Positions 1-10,500 of a stretch of 40,358 nt of DNA are shown here, in pieces (position 1 is the first letter of the stretch; every line of letters starts with the position of its first letter). The notes under the pieces were generated by a model that saw only the letters and a list, made by a program, of their open reading frames with translations, was not told the DNA's origin and did not search any database. Position numbers and translations under genes: made by a program. The stretch is taken from NCBI GenBank assembly GCA_016779015.1, contig JADHOK010000002.1, positions 1 through 40,358 of the forward strand. The letters are read 5' to 3'. The DNA is from PS1 clade bacterium (GTDB lineage Bacteria > Pseudomonadota > Alphaproteobacteria > RS24).

Positions 1-450
1 GCGCTGGCGCTGGGTGTGGCTTGCGACTGGCGCGTAGCGTCGGATGATTGCGATATCCGCCTGCCGGAAGTGCCGCTGGGCATTAATATGTCGTGGCAAG
101 CCAATCCGCGTATAACCGCGCTTATCGGCCCGTCGCGCGCCAAACAATTGGTCATTTTGGGTGAGAATATCGGCGCTGCTACGGCCGCCGATTGGGGGCT
201 TGTCGATGTCGTCACGCCGTCAGGCGGCGCGCTCAAAGCGGCTGAAGGGCTGGCGAAAAAAGTGCTCGCCTTGCCGCCCGTGCCGGTGCGTATGAGTAAG
301 CAAGCCATCAACGCCCATGCCAATGCGCTCAACCATTTAGCCAGCTATATGGACCGCGAGCAATATGCGCTGCTCACCGGCTCGGAAGAAAACAAAGCCG
401 CGGTGCGCGCCGTGATCGGACAAAATCGCAACTCAACAAAAAAGGATTAG
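1..450 (+). CDS. enoyl-CoA hydratase/isomerase family protein (5' truncated by window edge)
   Basis: Frame is open from base 1 (ALALGVACDWRVAS...); crotonase-fold motifs ACDWRVASDDCDIRLPEVPLGINMSW and the C-terminal KQAINA region. Confidence 0.85.
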   Translation, partial: ALALGVACDWRVASDDCDIRLPEVPLGINMSWQANPRITALIGPSRAKQLVILGENIGAATAADWGLVDVVTPSGGALKAAEGLAKKVLALPPVPVRMSKQAINAHANALNHLASYMDREQYALLTGSEENKAAVRAVIGQNRNSTKKD

Positions 451-459
451 GAGACAGCC

Positions 460-1227
460 ATGCGAGTACAGGGAAAAATGGCCTTCATCACCGGCGCCGC
501 GTCGGGTCTGGGCAAAGCCTCGGCCATGATGCTGGCGCGCGAGGGGGCTAAAGTCGCGGTCAGTGATATTAATGAGGACGGCGTTAAAGCCGTCGCCGAT
601 GAGATTAATGAGGCTTATCCGGGGCAAGCTTTCGCCTATCGCCTCGATGTCACCAATGAGGAAAACTGGCAAGCGGCCTTAGAGGCCGCGCATGCCGATA
701 TGGGCGGGCTCAATGTGCTGCTCAACAATGCCGGTATTGGTGGCGGCACGACGGTCGAGGATACGGATTTCGAGACCTGGAAACGCGTCCATGCGGTCGA
801 TGTCGATAGCGTGTTTTTGGGCTGCAAATATGCCATCCCGCTAATGGTCGCCCATGCGCCGGGCTCCATCATCAACATCTCGTCGATTGCCGGTCTCATC
901 GCCGGACACAATATGGCGGCCTATAATTCGGCCAAAGCGGGCGTCTGGCTGCTGTCGAAATCAGTGGCGCTGCATTGCGCCAAGCGCGGCTATAAAATCC
1001 GCTCCAACTCCATCCATCCGACTTTCATCGACACGCCTATTCTTGACGGCATGGCTGACCAGATCGGCAAGGACGCGCTGGTGGAAAAGCTGGCGCGGCA
1101 AGTGCCGCTGGGTGAGATTGGCGACCCTGATGATGTCGCCCATGCGGTGCTTTATCTGGCCAGCGATGAAAGCAAGTTCATGACCGGCGCCGAGCTTAAG
1201 CTCGATGGCGGCATTTCGGCTATGTAG
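460..1227 (+). CDS. SDR family oxidoreductase
   Basis: N-terminal TGAASGLG, NNAG, YNSAKAG catalytic motif, C-terminal LDGG; preceded by aggaga RBS. Confidence 0.93.
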   Translation: MRVQGKMAFITGAASGLGKASAMMLAREGAKVAVSDINEDGVKAVADEINEAYPGQAFAYRLDVTNEENWQAALEAAHADMGGLNVLLNNAGIGGGTTVEDTDFETWKRVHAVDVDSVFLGCKYAIPLMVAHAPGSIINISSIAGLIAGHNMAAYNSAKAGVWLLSKSVALHCAKRGYKIRSNSIHPTFIDTPILDGMADQIGKDALVEKLARQVPLGEIGDPDDVAHAVLYLASDESKFMTGAELKLDGGISAM

Positions 1228-1236
1228 GGGTCAAAA

Positions 1237-2337
1237 ATGCTGACACCCGCCGATGATTATCCGCTGCACCAGACGCCAGAGCCGATGGCCTATGCGGGCA
1301 GCGACCGCAATTTTTACGACCGCTTTTTCTTCAACGGCTATAGCGCCGATGGGGCGGTGTTTTTCGCCGCCGCGCTCGGCGTTTATCCGCAGCTCAATAT
1401 TATGGATGCCAGCTTCTCGCTTTCTTATGAGGGGCGGCAATATAATTTGCGCGCCTCGAAGGAAATGTTGGGCGATAGGCTGGCGCTGAGCATCGGCCCG
1501 ATAACGGTGGAAATCGTCAAGCCGATGCAAGAGACCCGCATCACATTGGCCGATAATGAGGGTGGGCTGACCGGCACATTGACCGCCACGGCGCGGCATT
1601 TGCCGATTGAGGAGCCGCGCTTCACCCGCCGTCAGGGCACCAGATTGATGATGGATCTGACCCGCGCCACGCAAAATATCGACTGGCAGGGCGCGCTCGA
1701 TTTGCGCGGCCAAAAAATTGATATTGTCGGCTGTCGCGGCACGCGTGATAGAAGCTGGGGCATTCGGCAGGTCGGCGCGGGCGACCCACAAGCCCCGGTG
1801 CCGCCGGCACCGCAACAATTTTACTGGCTCTGGACGCCGTGCAATTTCGACGCCGCGGCTTTCTTCTGCCACACTAATGATGATGGCGCGGGCGTGCCTT
1901 GGAACCGCAAAGCGGTGTTTGACGATTTCGCCAATAGCAGCCGCACCGAGCTGTCGCAGCTTGAGATTGCACCCCAATATTATGACGCAACGCGCCGCGT
2001 CTGCGGGCTGACGCTTTCCGGCGGCGGGCTGACGGCGGAGTTTAAACCTTTGGCGCGGATGTTTTACATGCAAGGCCTTGGCTATATCCACCCCGAATGG
2101 AACCACGGCACGCATCACGGCGCGCTGCGCGTCGGCTTTGACGAGATCGATTTGGCCGAGGGCGAGGCGGCGCTGAAAGGCGGCAAGATGGAAAATCTGC
2201 ACGTGCAAACCCTGTCCGAGGTGGCGCTGTCGGTCAATGGCGCCTGGCATCACGGCATGGGCGTTATCGAACAGCTTTTCATCGGCCCGCATGGCCCCAG
2301 CGGTTTTGAAGACCTTGTCGACCGGATAATGACATGA
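1237..2337 (+). CDS. uncharacterised protein (possibly DUF7064/7065-like; lipocalin/hydratase-like beta-rich)
   Basis: 366-aa ORF whose 3' end overlaps the next gene (ATGA-type); tight spacing to the upstream SDR. Family call tentative. Confidence 0.7.
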   Translation: MLTPADDYPLHQTPEPMAYAGSDRNFYDRFFFNGYSADGAVFFAAALGVYPQLNIMDASFSLSYEGRQYNLRASKEMLGDRLALSIGPITVEIVKPMQETRITLADNEGGLTGTLTATARHLPIEEPRFTRRQGTRLMMDLTRATQNIDWQGALDLRGQKIDIVGCRGTRDRSWGIRQVGAGDPQAPVPPAPQQFYWLWTPCNFDAAAFFCHTNDDGAGVPWNRKAVFDDFANSSRTELSQLEIAPQYYDATRRVCGLTLSGGGLTAEFKPLARMFYMQGLGYIHPEWNHGTHHGALRVGFDEIDLAEGEAALKGGKMENLHVQTLSEVALSVNGAWHHGMGVIEQLFIGPHGPSGFEDLVDRIMT

Positions 2338-3401
2338 GCTTGCGCGACCATCCGGAGAAATTTGACACCGCTTTTTTGGCCGCTTTGTTTGACCGGCCGG
2401 CCGAGGCTTTGCGCGGATTTGATTTCGTACCGGTCGGCACCGGTCAGGTCGGCGATAGTTTTCGCGTGACGCTCGATTGGCGCGAGGATGAGGGGCTTTT
2501 TGAAACCCCGCCCAAAACGCTTGTCGCTAAATGTCCGGCGGCCGATGCGGTGAGCCGCGGCACCGCGCATAGCATGCAGCTATATGAAATCGAGACGCAG
2601 TTTTATGCGCATTTCGGCGCGGCTTGCGGTGCCCGCGTGCCGCATGCCTATCTGGCCGATTATGATGCGGCGAGTGGCGACGGCTTGTTGCTGTTTGAGG
2701 ATATGGCCCCGGCCAAGCAGATTGCGCAAATGGATGGTTGCTCGCTGGCGCAGCTCGAGGCGACCCTCGATGAGGCGGCGCGCCTGCATAAAAGCCATTG
2801 GAACGATGCGAAACTGTCGGGCCATGCTTTTTTGACCTATAGCCAGCAAGCAGAACGCCGCGCTTTTGTCGCCGCGCTATTGCCGAGCGTCTATCCGGAA
2901 TGGCGGGCGCGTTATGCGGAGCGGCTGGATGCGGATATTCTCGATATGGGCGCGGCGCTGGTGGCGCGGTTTGACGCGTATATCACCCCGCGCGAGGGGC
3001 CGGTGGTTTTGACGCATGGCGATATGCGCCTCGATAATATGCTGTTCTCCGATGCTGACGGGCGCACTGTGCTGCTCGATTGGCAGACCGCATCGGCCGG
3101 CCCTCCGATGGGCGATATCGCCTATTGTATCTCGACCAGTTTGAAACAAGCGCAAGAGCGCACCGCCCACGAAGAGCGGCTGGTCGCTGCCTATCATGCC
3201 AAGCTGGGCGCGTGCGTCGGCGCTTATGACCTCGACGCGGCCTGGGCCGATTACCGCCGCGCCAGCTTTGCCGGTTTCATTATGGCGGTTATTTCGGCGA
3301 TGATTGTGGAGCGCACGCAACGCGGCGATGAAATGTTCGCCGTGATGGCTGAACGCTCGGGCTGGCAGGCCTTGCATCTCGATGCGCTGTCGTTAATTTA
3401 A
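2334..3401 (+). CDS. phosphotransferase (aminoglycoside phosphotransferase/EcKinase-like fold)
   Basis: LTHGDMRLDNMLF (catalytic loop) and VLLDWQTASAGPPMGDIAY (metal-binding DxD-like region) motifs. Confidence 0.85.
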   Translation: MSLRDHPEKFDTAFLAALFDRPAEALRGFDFVPVGTGQVGDSFRVTLDWREDEGLFETPPKTLVAKCPAADAVSRGTAHSMQLYEIETQFYAHFGAACGARVPHAYLADYDAASGDGLLLFEDMAPAKQIAQMDGCSLAQLEATLDEAARLHKSHWNDAKLSGHAFLTYSQQAERRAFVAALLPSVYPEWRARYAERLDADILDMGAALVARFDAYITPREGPVVLTHGDMRLDNMLFSDADGRTVLLDWQTASAGPPMGDIAYCISTSLKQAQERTAHEERLVAAYHAKLGACVGAYDLDAAWADYRRASFAGFIMAVISAMIVERTQRGDEMFAVMAERSGWQALHLDALSLI

Positions 3402-3445
3402 AGCTTAAAGCGGGTGCGAAATTGTGACCGCGCAAGGAGATGAAA

Positions 3446-4285
3446 ATGAGTTATCAATGTTTTGACCTGTCCATCGCCGAGGGCATCGCCCATATTGTGA
3501 TGAACCGGCCGGAAGTGCGCAATAATATGAACCCCGCTTTCTGGGAGGAATTGCCAAAACTCATCGACGAGATTGACGCCAATGCCGAGGCGCGGGTAAT
3601 CGTTATTTCATCCACCGGCCCCCATTTTTGCGGCGGTCTCGATGTCTCCATGTTCGGCTCGGACGCGGTCAAAGACGCCGCGCCAGATGCCTATGCCGAG
3701 CGTCAGCGTGGCCTCAAATTCCTCGATACGGTGAAGCGTATGCAAGGCTCCATCTCGGCGCTGGAAACGTGCCGCTTGCCGGTTCTGGTCGCCATTCAGG
3801 GTGGTTGTATCGGCGGCGGGGTGGATTTGGCGACGGCTGCCGATATGCGTTACGCCACCGCTGATGCGTTTTTGACGATTTATGAAACCAAGATCGGCAT
3901 GACCGCCGATGTCGGCACTTTTCCGCGTATCGTCAAGCTCATCCCGGAGGGCATTGTCCGCGAAATGGCTTATACGGGCCGCCGCATGCCAGCCGCCGAG
4001 GCGCTCAATATCGGCCTTGTCAATCGCGTCTTTGACGACCATCAAGCGATGCTGGACGGGGTCATGGATATAGCGCGCGAAATTGCCGCCAATGCGCCAC
4101 TGGCCGTGCATGGCTGCAAGCGCGCCATCACCTATGCGCGCGACCACAACACGCAAGACGGTCTCGATTGGATCGGCATGTGGAATGCCTCCATGCTGCA
4201 TCCGGAAGAAATTCACGAAGCCATGCAAGCGCGGGCTGAAAAACGCGACGCCGAATTTGCCGCGCTTCCAAAACGGCGCGCCTGA
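3446..4285 (+). CDS. crotonase/enoyl-CoA hydratase family protein (dienoyl-CoA isomerase-like)
   Basis: HFCGGLDVSMF, IQGGCIGGGVDLATAADMRYA, AYTGRRMPAAEALNIGLVN. Start set at the second ATG because aaggag abuts the first. Confidence 0.9.
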   Translation: MSYQCFDLSIAEGIAHIVMNRPEVRNNMNPAFWEELPKLIDEIDANAEARVIVISSTGPHFCGGLDVSMFGSDAVKDAAPDAYAERQRGLKFLDTVKRMQGSISALETCRLPVLVAIQGGCIGGGVDLATAADMRYATADAFLTIYETKIGMTADVGTFPRIVKLIPEGIVREMAYTGRRMPAAEALNIGLVNRVFDDHQAMLDGVMDIAREIAANAPLAVHGCKRAITYARDHNTQDGLDWIGMWNASMLHPEEIHEAMQARAEKRDAEFAALPKRRA

Positions 4286-4291
4286 CCGCTC

Positions 4292-4897
4292 ATGACGATT
4301 TTCAACACGCCAATTTTGAGCTCGCTTTTGAAACTCATCGCCTGGGGGGTGCTGCTGATTATTGGTTGGCGGCCGGGGCCGACCATTCCCAAAGAGATTC
4401 CCAAATGCATCGTCGTCGCCGCGCCGCATACATCGAATTGGGATTTCGGGTTATTTTTGCCGCTGGTGTTCGCGCTCAATCTGCATGTCCGCGTGCTTAT
4501 CAAACACACGCTGTTCATCGGCCCGGTGGGCTGGTTTTTGCGCTATTGCGGCGGCATCCCGATCGACCGGCGTTCGGCGCGCGATTACGTCTCCCAAATG
4601 GCCGAGCAATTTGAGAAAAATGATATTTTTCATCTGGTGGTGACGCCGGAGGGCACGCGCAGCCCGCGCACCCGTTGGAAAACCGGTTTCTACAATATGG
4701 CGGTGGCGGCCAAAGTGCCGATTATTCTGGCCGGCATAGATTGCGACAAGAAGTCGGTCGGGGTTAACCGCATCATGCACCCATCGGGTGATTTGGAGGC
4801 CGATATGGCCGAAATTTACGCGTTTTTTGACGGTGTGCGCGGTGTCAGGCCGGAGAACTATGCCTCGCCCAACAAACCGGCACCCGACGCGTCTTGA
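4292..4897 (+). CDS. 1-acyl-sn-glycerol-3-phosphate acyltransferase family protein
   Basis: PHTSNWDF (HX4D-like) and TPEGTRSPRTRWKTGFYNMA motifs. Confidence 0.85.
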   Translation: MTIFNTPILSSLLKLIAWGVLLIIGWRPGPTIPKEIPKCIVVAAPHTSNWDFGLFLPLVFALNLHVRVLIKHTLFIGPVGWFLRYCGGIPIDRRSARDYVSQMAEQFEKNDIFHLVVTPEGTRSPRTRWKTGFYNMAVAAKVPIILAGIDCDKKSVGVNRIMHPSGDLEADMAEIYAFFDGVRGVRPENYASPNKPAPDAS

Positions 4898-4900
4898 ACC

Positions 4901-4920
4901 GGCAGGCTAGCTGCCTAGCC
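4901..4920. terminator. compact overlapping hairpins between convergent genes (possible bidirectional terminator)
   Basis: GGCAGGCTAGCTGCCTAGCC contains GGCTAG-CTGC-CTAGCC and the alternative GGCAG-GCTAG-CTGCC; no T-tract. Confidence 0.35.
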
Positions 4921-5295
4921 GCCCATTTTGTAAAAGCACAGCTTATTGCCGTCCGGGTCGCGCGCATAAGCGCCGTAAAATACGCCCGGCACGCGTTCGC
5001 CCGGCGCGCCCTCATCAGCGGCGCCCAGTTCCAGCGCTTTGGCGTGCATGGCGTTGATTTTGGCATCGTCCTCGCATTTCAGCGCCACCATGACGCCATT
5101 GCCGACCGATGCGGCTTGCGCGTCATAAGGCCCGCCAACCACGACAAACGGCCCCGCCGGATCGCTGCCGTAAAAATACAAACGTTCATTGTCAAACAGC
5201 TCGCTCATGCCCAGCTCGCCCAGAAGGGCGCTGTAAAAAGCGCGGGCTTTTTCGATATTATTGGTTCCGAGTGTCACATATCCTAGCATTTTCAT
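4915..5295 (-). CDS. VOC/glyoxalase family protein
   Basis: MLGYVTLGTNNIEKARAFYSALLGELG ... ARDPDGNKLCFYKM typical VOC fold signature. Confidence 0.9.
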   Translation of the reverse strand: MKMLGYVTLGTNNIEKARAFYSALLGELGMSELFDNERLYFYGSDPAGPFVVVGGPYDAQAASVGNGVMVALKCEDDAKINAMHAKALELGAADEGAPGERVPGVFYGAYARDPDGNKLCFYKMGG

Positions 5296-5408
5296 CTCCC
5301 AAGTAAAATCCTACGCCAGGGCGCGGCGGCCACGATTACAAGGCGAAAAGCAATTTGCGATTTGTCGCCGCTTGCGGCACAATGCAAAGAAATTTAAGGG
5401 AGATTGTC

Positions 5409-6017
5409 ATGCTGGACGATACAACAGACGTAAAAGAGCGGGCGCAGTTCTCGGCCATGATTGATGGCAAGGAAGATGATTATCAAAAAATCTCTGCGGC
5501 CTTTGGTGAATTTTCAAAGAGCCTGCCCGACCGCGTGATGGAACATTTGAAAATGCTGCAGGGCGATTTTGGCGGCTTTGCGGTTGACCGTTTTGAGCAC
5601 AGTCTGCAAACCGCGACGCGGGCGCATAAAGATGGCCGCGATGAGGAATATGTGGTGTGCGCGCTGCTGCACGATATTGGCGATTTGCTGGGCACTTTCA
5701 ACCATGCCGAGCTGGGCGCAACGATTTTGAAGCCGTTTATTTCCGAGCAGAATTATTTCATGCTGCAAAATCACGGCGTCTTTCAGGGCTATTATTTCTT
5801 CCATCATATCGGTCTCGACCGCGATGCGCGCGAAGCCTTCCGCGATAGCGAGCATTTTGAATACACCGCGCAGTTCTGTCATCTGTATGACCAGAACAGT
5901 TTCGACCCGGAATATGAAAGCTATAAGCTGGAATTTTTTGAGCCGATGGTGCGCCGCGTTATGGCACGGCCGCGCGACTCGATTTATATGAAGGAAGATG
6001 GCGAAGCGGCTATCTAG
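5409..6017 (+). CDS. HD-domain protein, PhnZ-like (putative diiron HD oxygenase/phosphohydrolase)
   Basis: FEHSLQTATRAHKDG...ALLHDIGD...NHAELGATILKPFIS HD motifs; aaggga RBS supports ATG at 5409. Confidence 0.75.
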   Translation: MLDDTTDVKERAQFSAMIDGKEDDYQKISAAFGEFSKSLPDRVMEHLKMLQGDFGGFAVDRFEHSLQTATRAHKDGRDEEYVVCALLHDIGDLLGTFNHAELGATILKPFISEQNYFMLQNHGVFQGYYFFHHIGLDRDAREAFRDSEHFEYTAQFCHLYDQNSFDPEYESYKLEFFEPMVRRVMARPRDSIYMKEDGEAAI

Positions 6018-6057
6018 CGCGGCACTTGCCGCCGCCCGCTTCGGTTAAGAGGTTTTT

Positions 6058-6354
6058 ATGGGTGCGGTGCTGACGCTGGTTTCCCAGCTCATCGAATTTT
6101 ATATCTGGATTATCATTGCCTCGGCCGTGTTGAGCTGGCTGGTGGCGTTTGACGTCATCAATATGCGCAATCGTTTTGTGTTTATGATCGGCGTTGCGCT
6201 CAATCGCATGACCGAACCGGTCTATCGCCGCATTCGCCGCTTTCTGCCCGATATGGGCGGGCTTGACCTGTCGCCTTTGGTGCTGATTTTCGGGCTTTTG
6301 TTTCTGCGCAATCTGATGTGGGAAGTGTTGGGCCCGGCGGTCTATGGCGGCTAG
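6058..6354 (+). CDS. YggT family membrane protein
   Basis: 98 aa, hydrophobic, with RMTEPVYRRIRRFLPDMGGLDLSPLVLIF. Confidence 0.9.
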   Translation: MGAVLTLVSQLIEFYIWIIIASAVLSWLVAFDVINMRNRFVFMIGVALNRMTEPVYRRIRRFLPDMGGLDLSPLVLIFGLLFLRNLMWEVLGPAVYGG

Positions 6355-6366
6355 AAGGAGAACGGC

Positions 6367-7260
6367 GTGAGCGCGCAGCGTATTGATGGCAAAGCCATCG
6401 CCGAAAATTTGCGCGGCCGTATCGGCGCGGCGGTGGGGGCGCTTGAAAAAGCCCATGGCAAAACCCCGGGCCTTGCCGTGGTGCTGGTCGGCGAGGATGC
6501 GGCGAGCCAAGTCTATGTGCGCAATAAAGGCATCGCCACCAAAGAGGCGGGCATGACCTCGCTGGAGTTCCGCCTACCCGCCGATACACCCGAAGCGGTG
6601 CTGCTCGATAAAGTGCGCACGCTGAACGCCGATGCGGCGGTCAATGGCATTCTGGTGCAGTTTCCGGTGCCCGACCAAATCTCGCAACAGCGCGTTATCG
6701 ACACCATTGATCCGGCGAAAGATGTCGATGGGCTTAACCCGCTGAACGCCGGTCGTCTGGTCTCGGGTCTCGATGCACTGACGCCATGCACACCCTTGGG
6801 CAGCGTTATCCTTGCCAAGGAAACCTTGAAAGATTTAACCGGCAAGCACGCCGTCGTTATCGGCCGCTCCAATCTGGTCGGCAAGCCGGTGGCGCAGCTT
6901 TTGCTGAAAGAGAATTGCACCGTCACCATGGCCCATTCGCGCACCGCCGATCTGCCCGCCATATGCCGCAGCGCCGATATTCTGGTCGCCGCTGTGGGCA
7001 TTCCGGAAATCGTCAAAGGCGATTGGGTGAAGCCGGGGGCTTGCGTCATTGATGTCGGCATTAACCGCATCGACGCGCCTGAAAAAGGCGAAGGCAAAAC
7101 CCGCCTTGTCGGCGATGTTGATTTCGCCGCCGCCGAAGCGGTTGCGGCTCATATCACACCGGTGCCGGGCGGGGTCGGCCCGATGACCATTGCCTGCTTA
7201 TTAAGAAATACGCTGACCGCCTTTTGCCGTCAAAACGGCTTTGTCGAAGTGGAGGTCTAG
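6367..7260 (+). CDS. folD: bifunctional methylenetetrahydrofolate dehydrogenase/methenyltetrahydrofolate cyclohydrolase
   Basis: [59 protein letters not shown] start. Confidence 0.97.
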   Translation: MSAQRIDGKAIAENLRGRIGAAVGALEKAHGKTPGLAVVLVGEDAASQVYVRNKGIATKEAGMTSLEFRLPADTPEAVLLDKVRTLNADAAVNGILVQFPVPDQISQQRVIDTIDPAKDVDGLNPLNAGRLVSGLDALTPCTPLGSVILAKETLKDLTGKHAVVIGRSNLVGKPVAQLLLKENCTVTMAHSRTADLPAICRSADILVAAVGIPEIVKGDWVKPGACVIDVGINRIDAPEKGEGKTRLVGDVDFAAAEAVAAHITPVPGGVGPMTIACLLRNTLTAFCRQNGFVEVEV

Positions 7261-7274
7261 CCGCTTGCGCCGTG

Positions 7275-8498
7275 TTATTTTCTCCGCCCGAGGAGCTTCA
7301 GCCGCAGCGCATTCAGCTTGATAAAGCCTTCGGCGTCGAACTGGTCATACACCGCGTCTTCTTCAAACGTCACATGCGCCTCGGAGTAAAGCGAGTGGGG
7401 GCTGGTGCGCGACACCACGGAGACCGAGCCTTTATACAGCCGCACCACCACCTCGCCCGATACATGGGCCTGGCTTTCATCGATGGCCGCTTGCAGCATT
7501 TGGCGCTCCGGCGCGAACCAGAAACCATTATAGATGAGCTCGGCATAGCGCGGCATGAGCTCGTCTTTGAGGTGCATGGCACCGCGGTCGAGCGTGATTG
7601 ATTCAATGCCCCGATGCGCGGCCAGCAGCACCGTGCCGCCCGGGGTCTCGTAGACGCCGCGCGATTTCATACCGACAAAGCGGTTCTCGACAAGGTCGAG
7701 CCGACCAATGCCATTGGCGCCGCCCAGCTCATTGAGATGCGCTAATAACGTCGCCGGTGACATTTTTTGGCCATCCACCGACACCGCGTCGCCGGCCTCA
7801 AAACCAATGGTCACATCGGTCGGCTTATCGGGCGCGTCTTGCGGTGAGACGGTGCGCTGGTAAACAAATTCCGGGCACGGCGCGGCCGGGTCTTCCAGCA
7901 CTTTGCCCTCGCTGGAAGTGTGCAGCAAATTGGCATCGACCGAAAACGGCGCTTCGCCGCGCTTGTCTTTGGGTACCGGAATTTGGTTTTGCTCGGCATA
8001 GGCGATGAGCTTTTCGCGGCTTTGCAGATCCCATTCGCGCCATGGCGCGATGACTTTGATATCGGGATTGCAGGCATAATAGCCGAGCTCGAAGCGCACC
8101 TGGTCATTGCCTTTGCCGGTGGCCCCATGGCACACCGCATCGGCGCCGGTTTCAGCGGCAATCTCGACCTGCCTTTTGGCAATCAGGGGCCGCGCGATAG
8201 AGGTGCCGAGCAGATAGACGCCTTCGTAAAGCGCGTTGGCGCGAAACATCGGGAACACATAATCGCGGACAAATTCCTCGCGCAGGTCTTCGATGAAAAT
8301 CTCTTTAATGCCCAACATTTCGGCTTTCGCCCGCGCCGGTTCCAGCTCCTCGCCTTGGCCCAAATCGGCGGTGAAGGTCACCACCTCGCAGGCATAGGTC
8401 TCCTGCAACCATTTCAAAATGATTGAGGTGTCCAGACCGCCCGAATAGGCCAGCACTACTTTTTTGATGTCGCTCTTCTCGACCATCATATTCTCCAT
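7275..8498 (-). CDS. argG: argininosuccinate synthase
   Basis: [40 protein letters not shown]-track start is upstream of the conserved N-terminus. Confidence 0.96.
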   Translation of the reverse strand: MENMMVEKSDIKKVVLAYSGGLDTSIILKWLQETYACEVVTFTADLGQGEELEPARAKAEMLGIKEIFIEDLREEFVRDYVFPMFRANALYEGVYLLGTSIARPLIAKRQVEIAAETGADAVCHGATGKGNDQVRFELGYYACNPDIKVIAPWREWDLQSREKLIAYAEQNQIPVPKDKRGEAPFSVDANLLHTSSEGKVLEDPAAPCPEFVYQRTVSPQDAPDKPTDVTIGFEAGDAVSVDGQKMSPATLLAHLNELGGANGIGRLDLVENRFVGMKSRGVYETPGGTVLLAAHRGIESITLDRGAMHLKDELMPRYAELIYNGFWFAPERQMLQAAIDESQAHVSGEVVVRLYKGSVSVVSRTSPHSLYSEAHVTFEEDAVYDQFDAEGFIKLNALRLKLLGRRK

Positions 8499-8738
8499 AT
8501 CTCGCGCCTTTATAAGCCGAATGGCAAAAAATGGAAGTATTTGCACAAAGGTAAAAAATTTTGCTGTTTCAACCAGTGCGTGTGGTGAAGCATAGCAAAC
8601 ACGCATAACTATGTTTTGGGAGGGGTTGTTCCCTTTCGGTGACAATCGGGATGCGAGGCCTAATGTTGCGTATTTTCAGTCGTAAATTGGCCGTTGTTGT
8701 TGTTTGGATTTCCTGTTGCCCGATTGTCACTCATCATT

Positions 8739-9878
8739 TTAGCGGCCCAGACCGCGGGCCGCCAATTCAGCCATTTTCTTCTCCGCCGCCGTCTGCTTCA
8801 CACTGGCAGATTTCAATTGACCGCACGCGGCCATAATATCGCGGCCGCGCGGGCGTCGCACTGGGCTCGCATAACCGGCGCGATTGACGATATCGGCAAA
8901 GGCCTGCATGCGCGCTGCGTCCGAACATTCATAGGGCGCGCCGGGCCACGGGTTGAAAGGAATGAGGTTAATTTTGGCCGGAATGCCGGCCAGCAAGCGC
9001 ACCAAAGCGCGCGCATCGGCATCGCTATCATTGACCCCTTTCAGCATGACATATTCAAAAGTAATGCGCTTGGCGTTGGAAAGCCCCGGCCAATTGCGGC
9101 AGGCAGCCAGCAAATCTTCTATCGGATATTTCTTGTTCAGCGGCACCAGCTCGTCGCGCAGCGCATCGGTGACGGCGTGCAGCGAAATGGCCAGCATGAC
9201 ACCGGTCTTGGCACCCATATCGGCGATCTCCGGCACCACGCCCGAAGTCGATAAGGTGATGCGCCGTTTTGACAGGCTCAAACCGTCGCCATCGCTCATC
9301 ACATTCAGCGCGGCGGCGACATTGTCGCTATTGTAAAGCGGCTCGCCCATGCCCATCATCACCACATTGGTAATCTTGCGGCTGCCGCTATTGGAGCGCT
9401 CTTGGAGGCCCCAATCCTCAAGGTCGTCGCGCGCCGCCACCATCTGGCCGGTAATTTCGGCGGCGCTCAGATTGCGCACCAGTTTTTGTGTGCCGGTATG
9501 GCAAAAGCGGCAGGTCAGTGTGCAGCCGACCTGGCTCGACACACACAACGTGCCGCGGCCCATTTCCGGAATATAAACCGTCTCGACCAATTGCCCGTCG
9601 GCCAGCCGGAACAAATATTTGCGGGTACCGTCATTTGACAGCTGCGCCTCGGCCATTTGCAACCGGTCGAGCGTGTAGTTTTCAGCCAGTGCATCGCGCA
9701 GCGTCTTGGCGACATCGGTCATAGTGTCGAAATCGCGCGCCCCGCGCGCATAAAGCCAGCTCCAAATTTGGCCGACGCGCATGCGCAATTGTTTTTCCGG
9801 CACGCCAAGCAGCGCCAAAGCGGCGCGTAGCTCCTCGCGGGTCATGCCGACAAGGCTGGGTTTTTCCGTTATGTCCAT
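8739..9878 (-). CDS. rlmN: 23S rRNA (adenine2503-C2)-methyltransferase
   Basis: [11 protein letters not shown] radical SAM motif, [32 protein letters not shown]. Confidence 0.96.
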   Translation of the reverse strand: MDITEKPSLVGMTREELRAALALLGVPEKQLRMRVGQIWSWLYARGARDFDTMTDVAKTLRDALAENYTLDRLQMAEAQLSNDGTRKYLFRLADGQLVETVYIPEMGRGTLCVSSQVGCTLTCRFCHTGTQKLVRNLSAAEITGQMVAARDDLEDWGLQERSNSGSRKITNVVMMGMGEPLYNSDNVAAALNVMSDGDGLSLSKRRITLSTSGVVPEIADMGAKTGVMLAISLHAVTDALRDELVPLNKKYPIEDLLAACRNWPGLSNAKRITFEYVMLKGVNDSDADARALVRLLAGIPAKINLIPFNPWPGAPYECSDAARMQAFADIVNRAGYASPVRRPRGRDIMAACGQLKSASVKQTAAEKKMAELAARGLGR

Positions 9879-9888
9879 GGCACAGGTT

Positions 9889-10416
9889 TTACGGGGCGGG
9901 GCAGGCGGCGTCCAGCGCCTTCATCGCCGCGGTGACGCCCTTCAGCGAATAGCTATCCGTGGTCAGTGTGCCGCGCGCCGATGTGCCTTTGAACATCAGC
10001 TCATTGCCGCGCTTCATGGCGGTGACCAGACGCGCTTGGTCGTCCAGCTTTTCCAGCCAGGCCCATTCATCGGCACCGTTTTCCACCTGCGCGCCGGTGA
10101 AAAAGGCGTAATTGTCGCTGCCGATACGCGCGAAAGGTTCCGATGTTGCCGAGAACGGATAGCCGACGCGCACCGATACTTCATTGCGCACGCCTTGGCC
10201 GGGGCGGTGCGAGACAATCAGGAAAATATCGCCACGGCGGGCATTTTCCGGTGTGGAGCGCTTTGGCTCGCCGGCGATATAACAGTTTTTCGCTTGCCCG
10301 CTGCCGCTGACAAACATCCGCCAATCGCCATATTCGCCAACCGGCGCTGCTGCCGCCATGCCGGGCGAGGCAGCGAAAAGGCCCAGAAACCCGACCAAAA
10401 ATGCAGTTCTTAACAT
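9889..10416 (-). CDS. invasion associated locus B (IalB) family protein
   Basis: Signal peptide followed by YGDWRMFV...KNCYIAGEP...[21 protein letters not shown], located upstream of rlmN. Confidence 0.85.
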   Translation of the reverse strand: MLRTAFLVGFLGLFAASPGMAAAAPVGEYGDWRMFVSGSGQAKNCYIAGEPKRSTPENARRGDIFLIVSHRPGQGVRNEVSVRVGYPFSATSEPFARIGSDNYAFFTGAQVENGADEWAWLEKLDDQARLVTAMKRGNELMFKGTSARGTLTTDSYSLKGVTAAMKALDAACPAP

Positions 10417-10500
10417 GCAAGCCAATCTAAGCTGATTTGGCCCGCGAAGCCAGCCCGCTTTTGCTTGCTTTTATGCGCTCAATAGCCTCTACTGAATTGG

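Noticed and set aside
1231-2292. 353-aa minus-strand ORF antisense to the 366-aa + strand ORF
   Set aside because: Arg/His/Ala-rich, no recognisable motifs; the + strand ORF has an operon-consistent position and ATGA coupling. Typical shadow ORF of GC-rich coding DNA.
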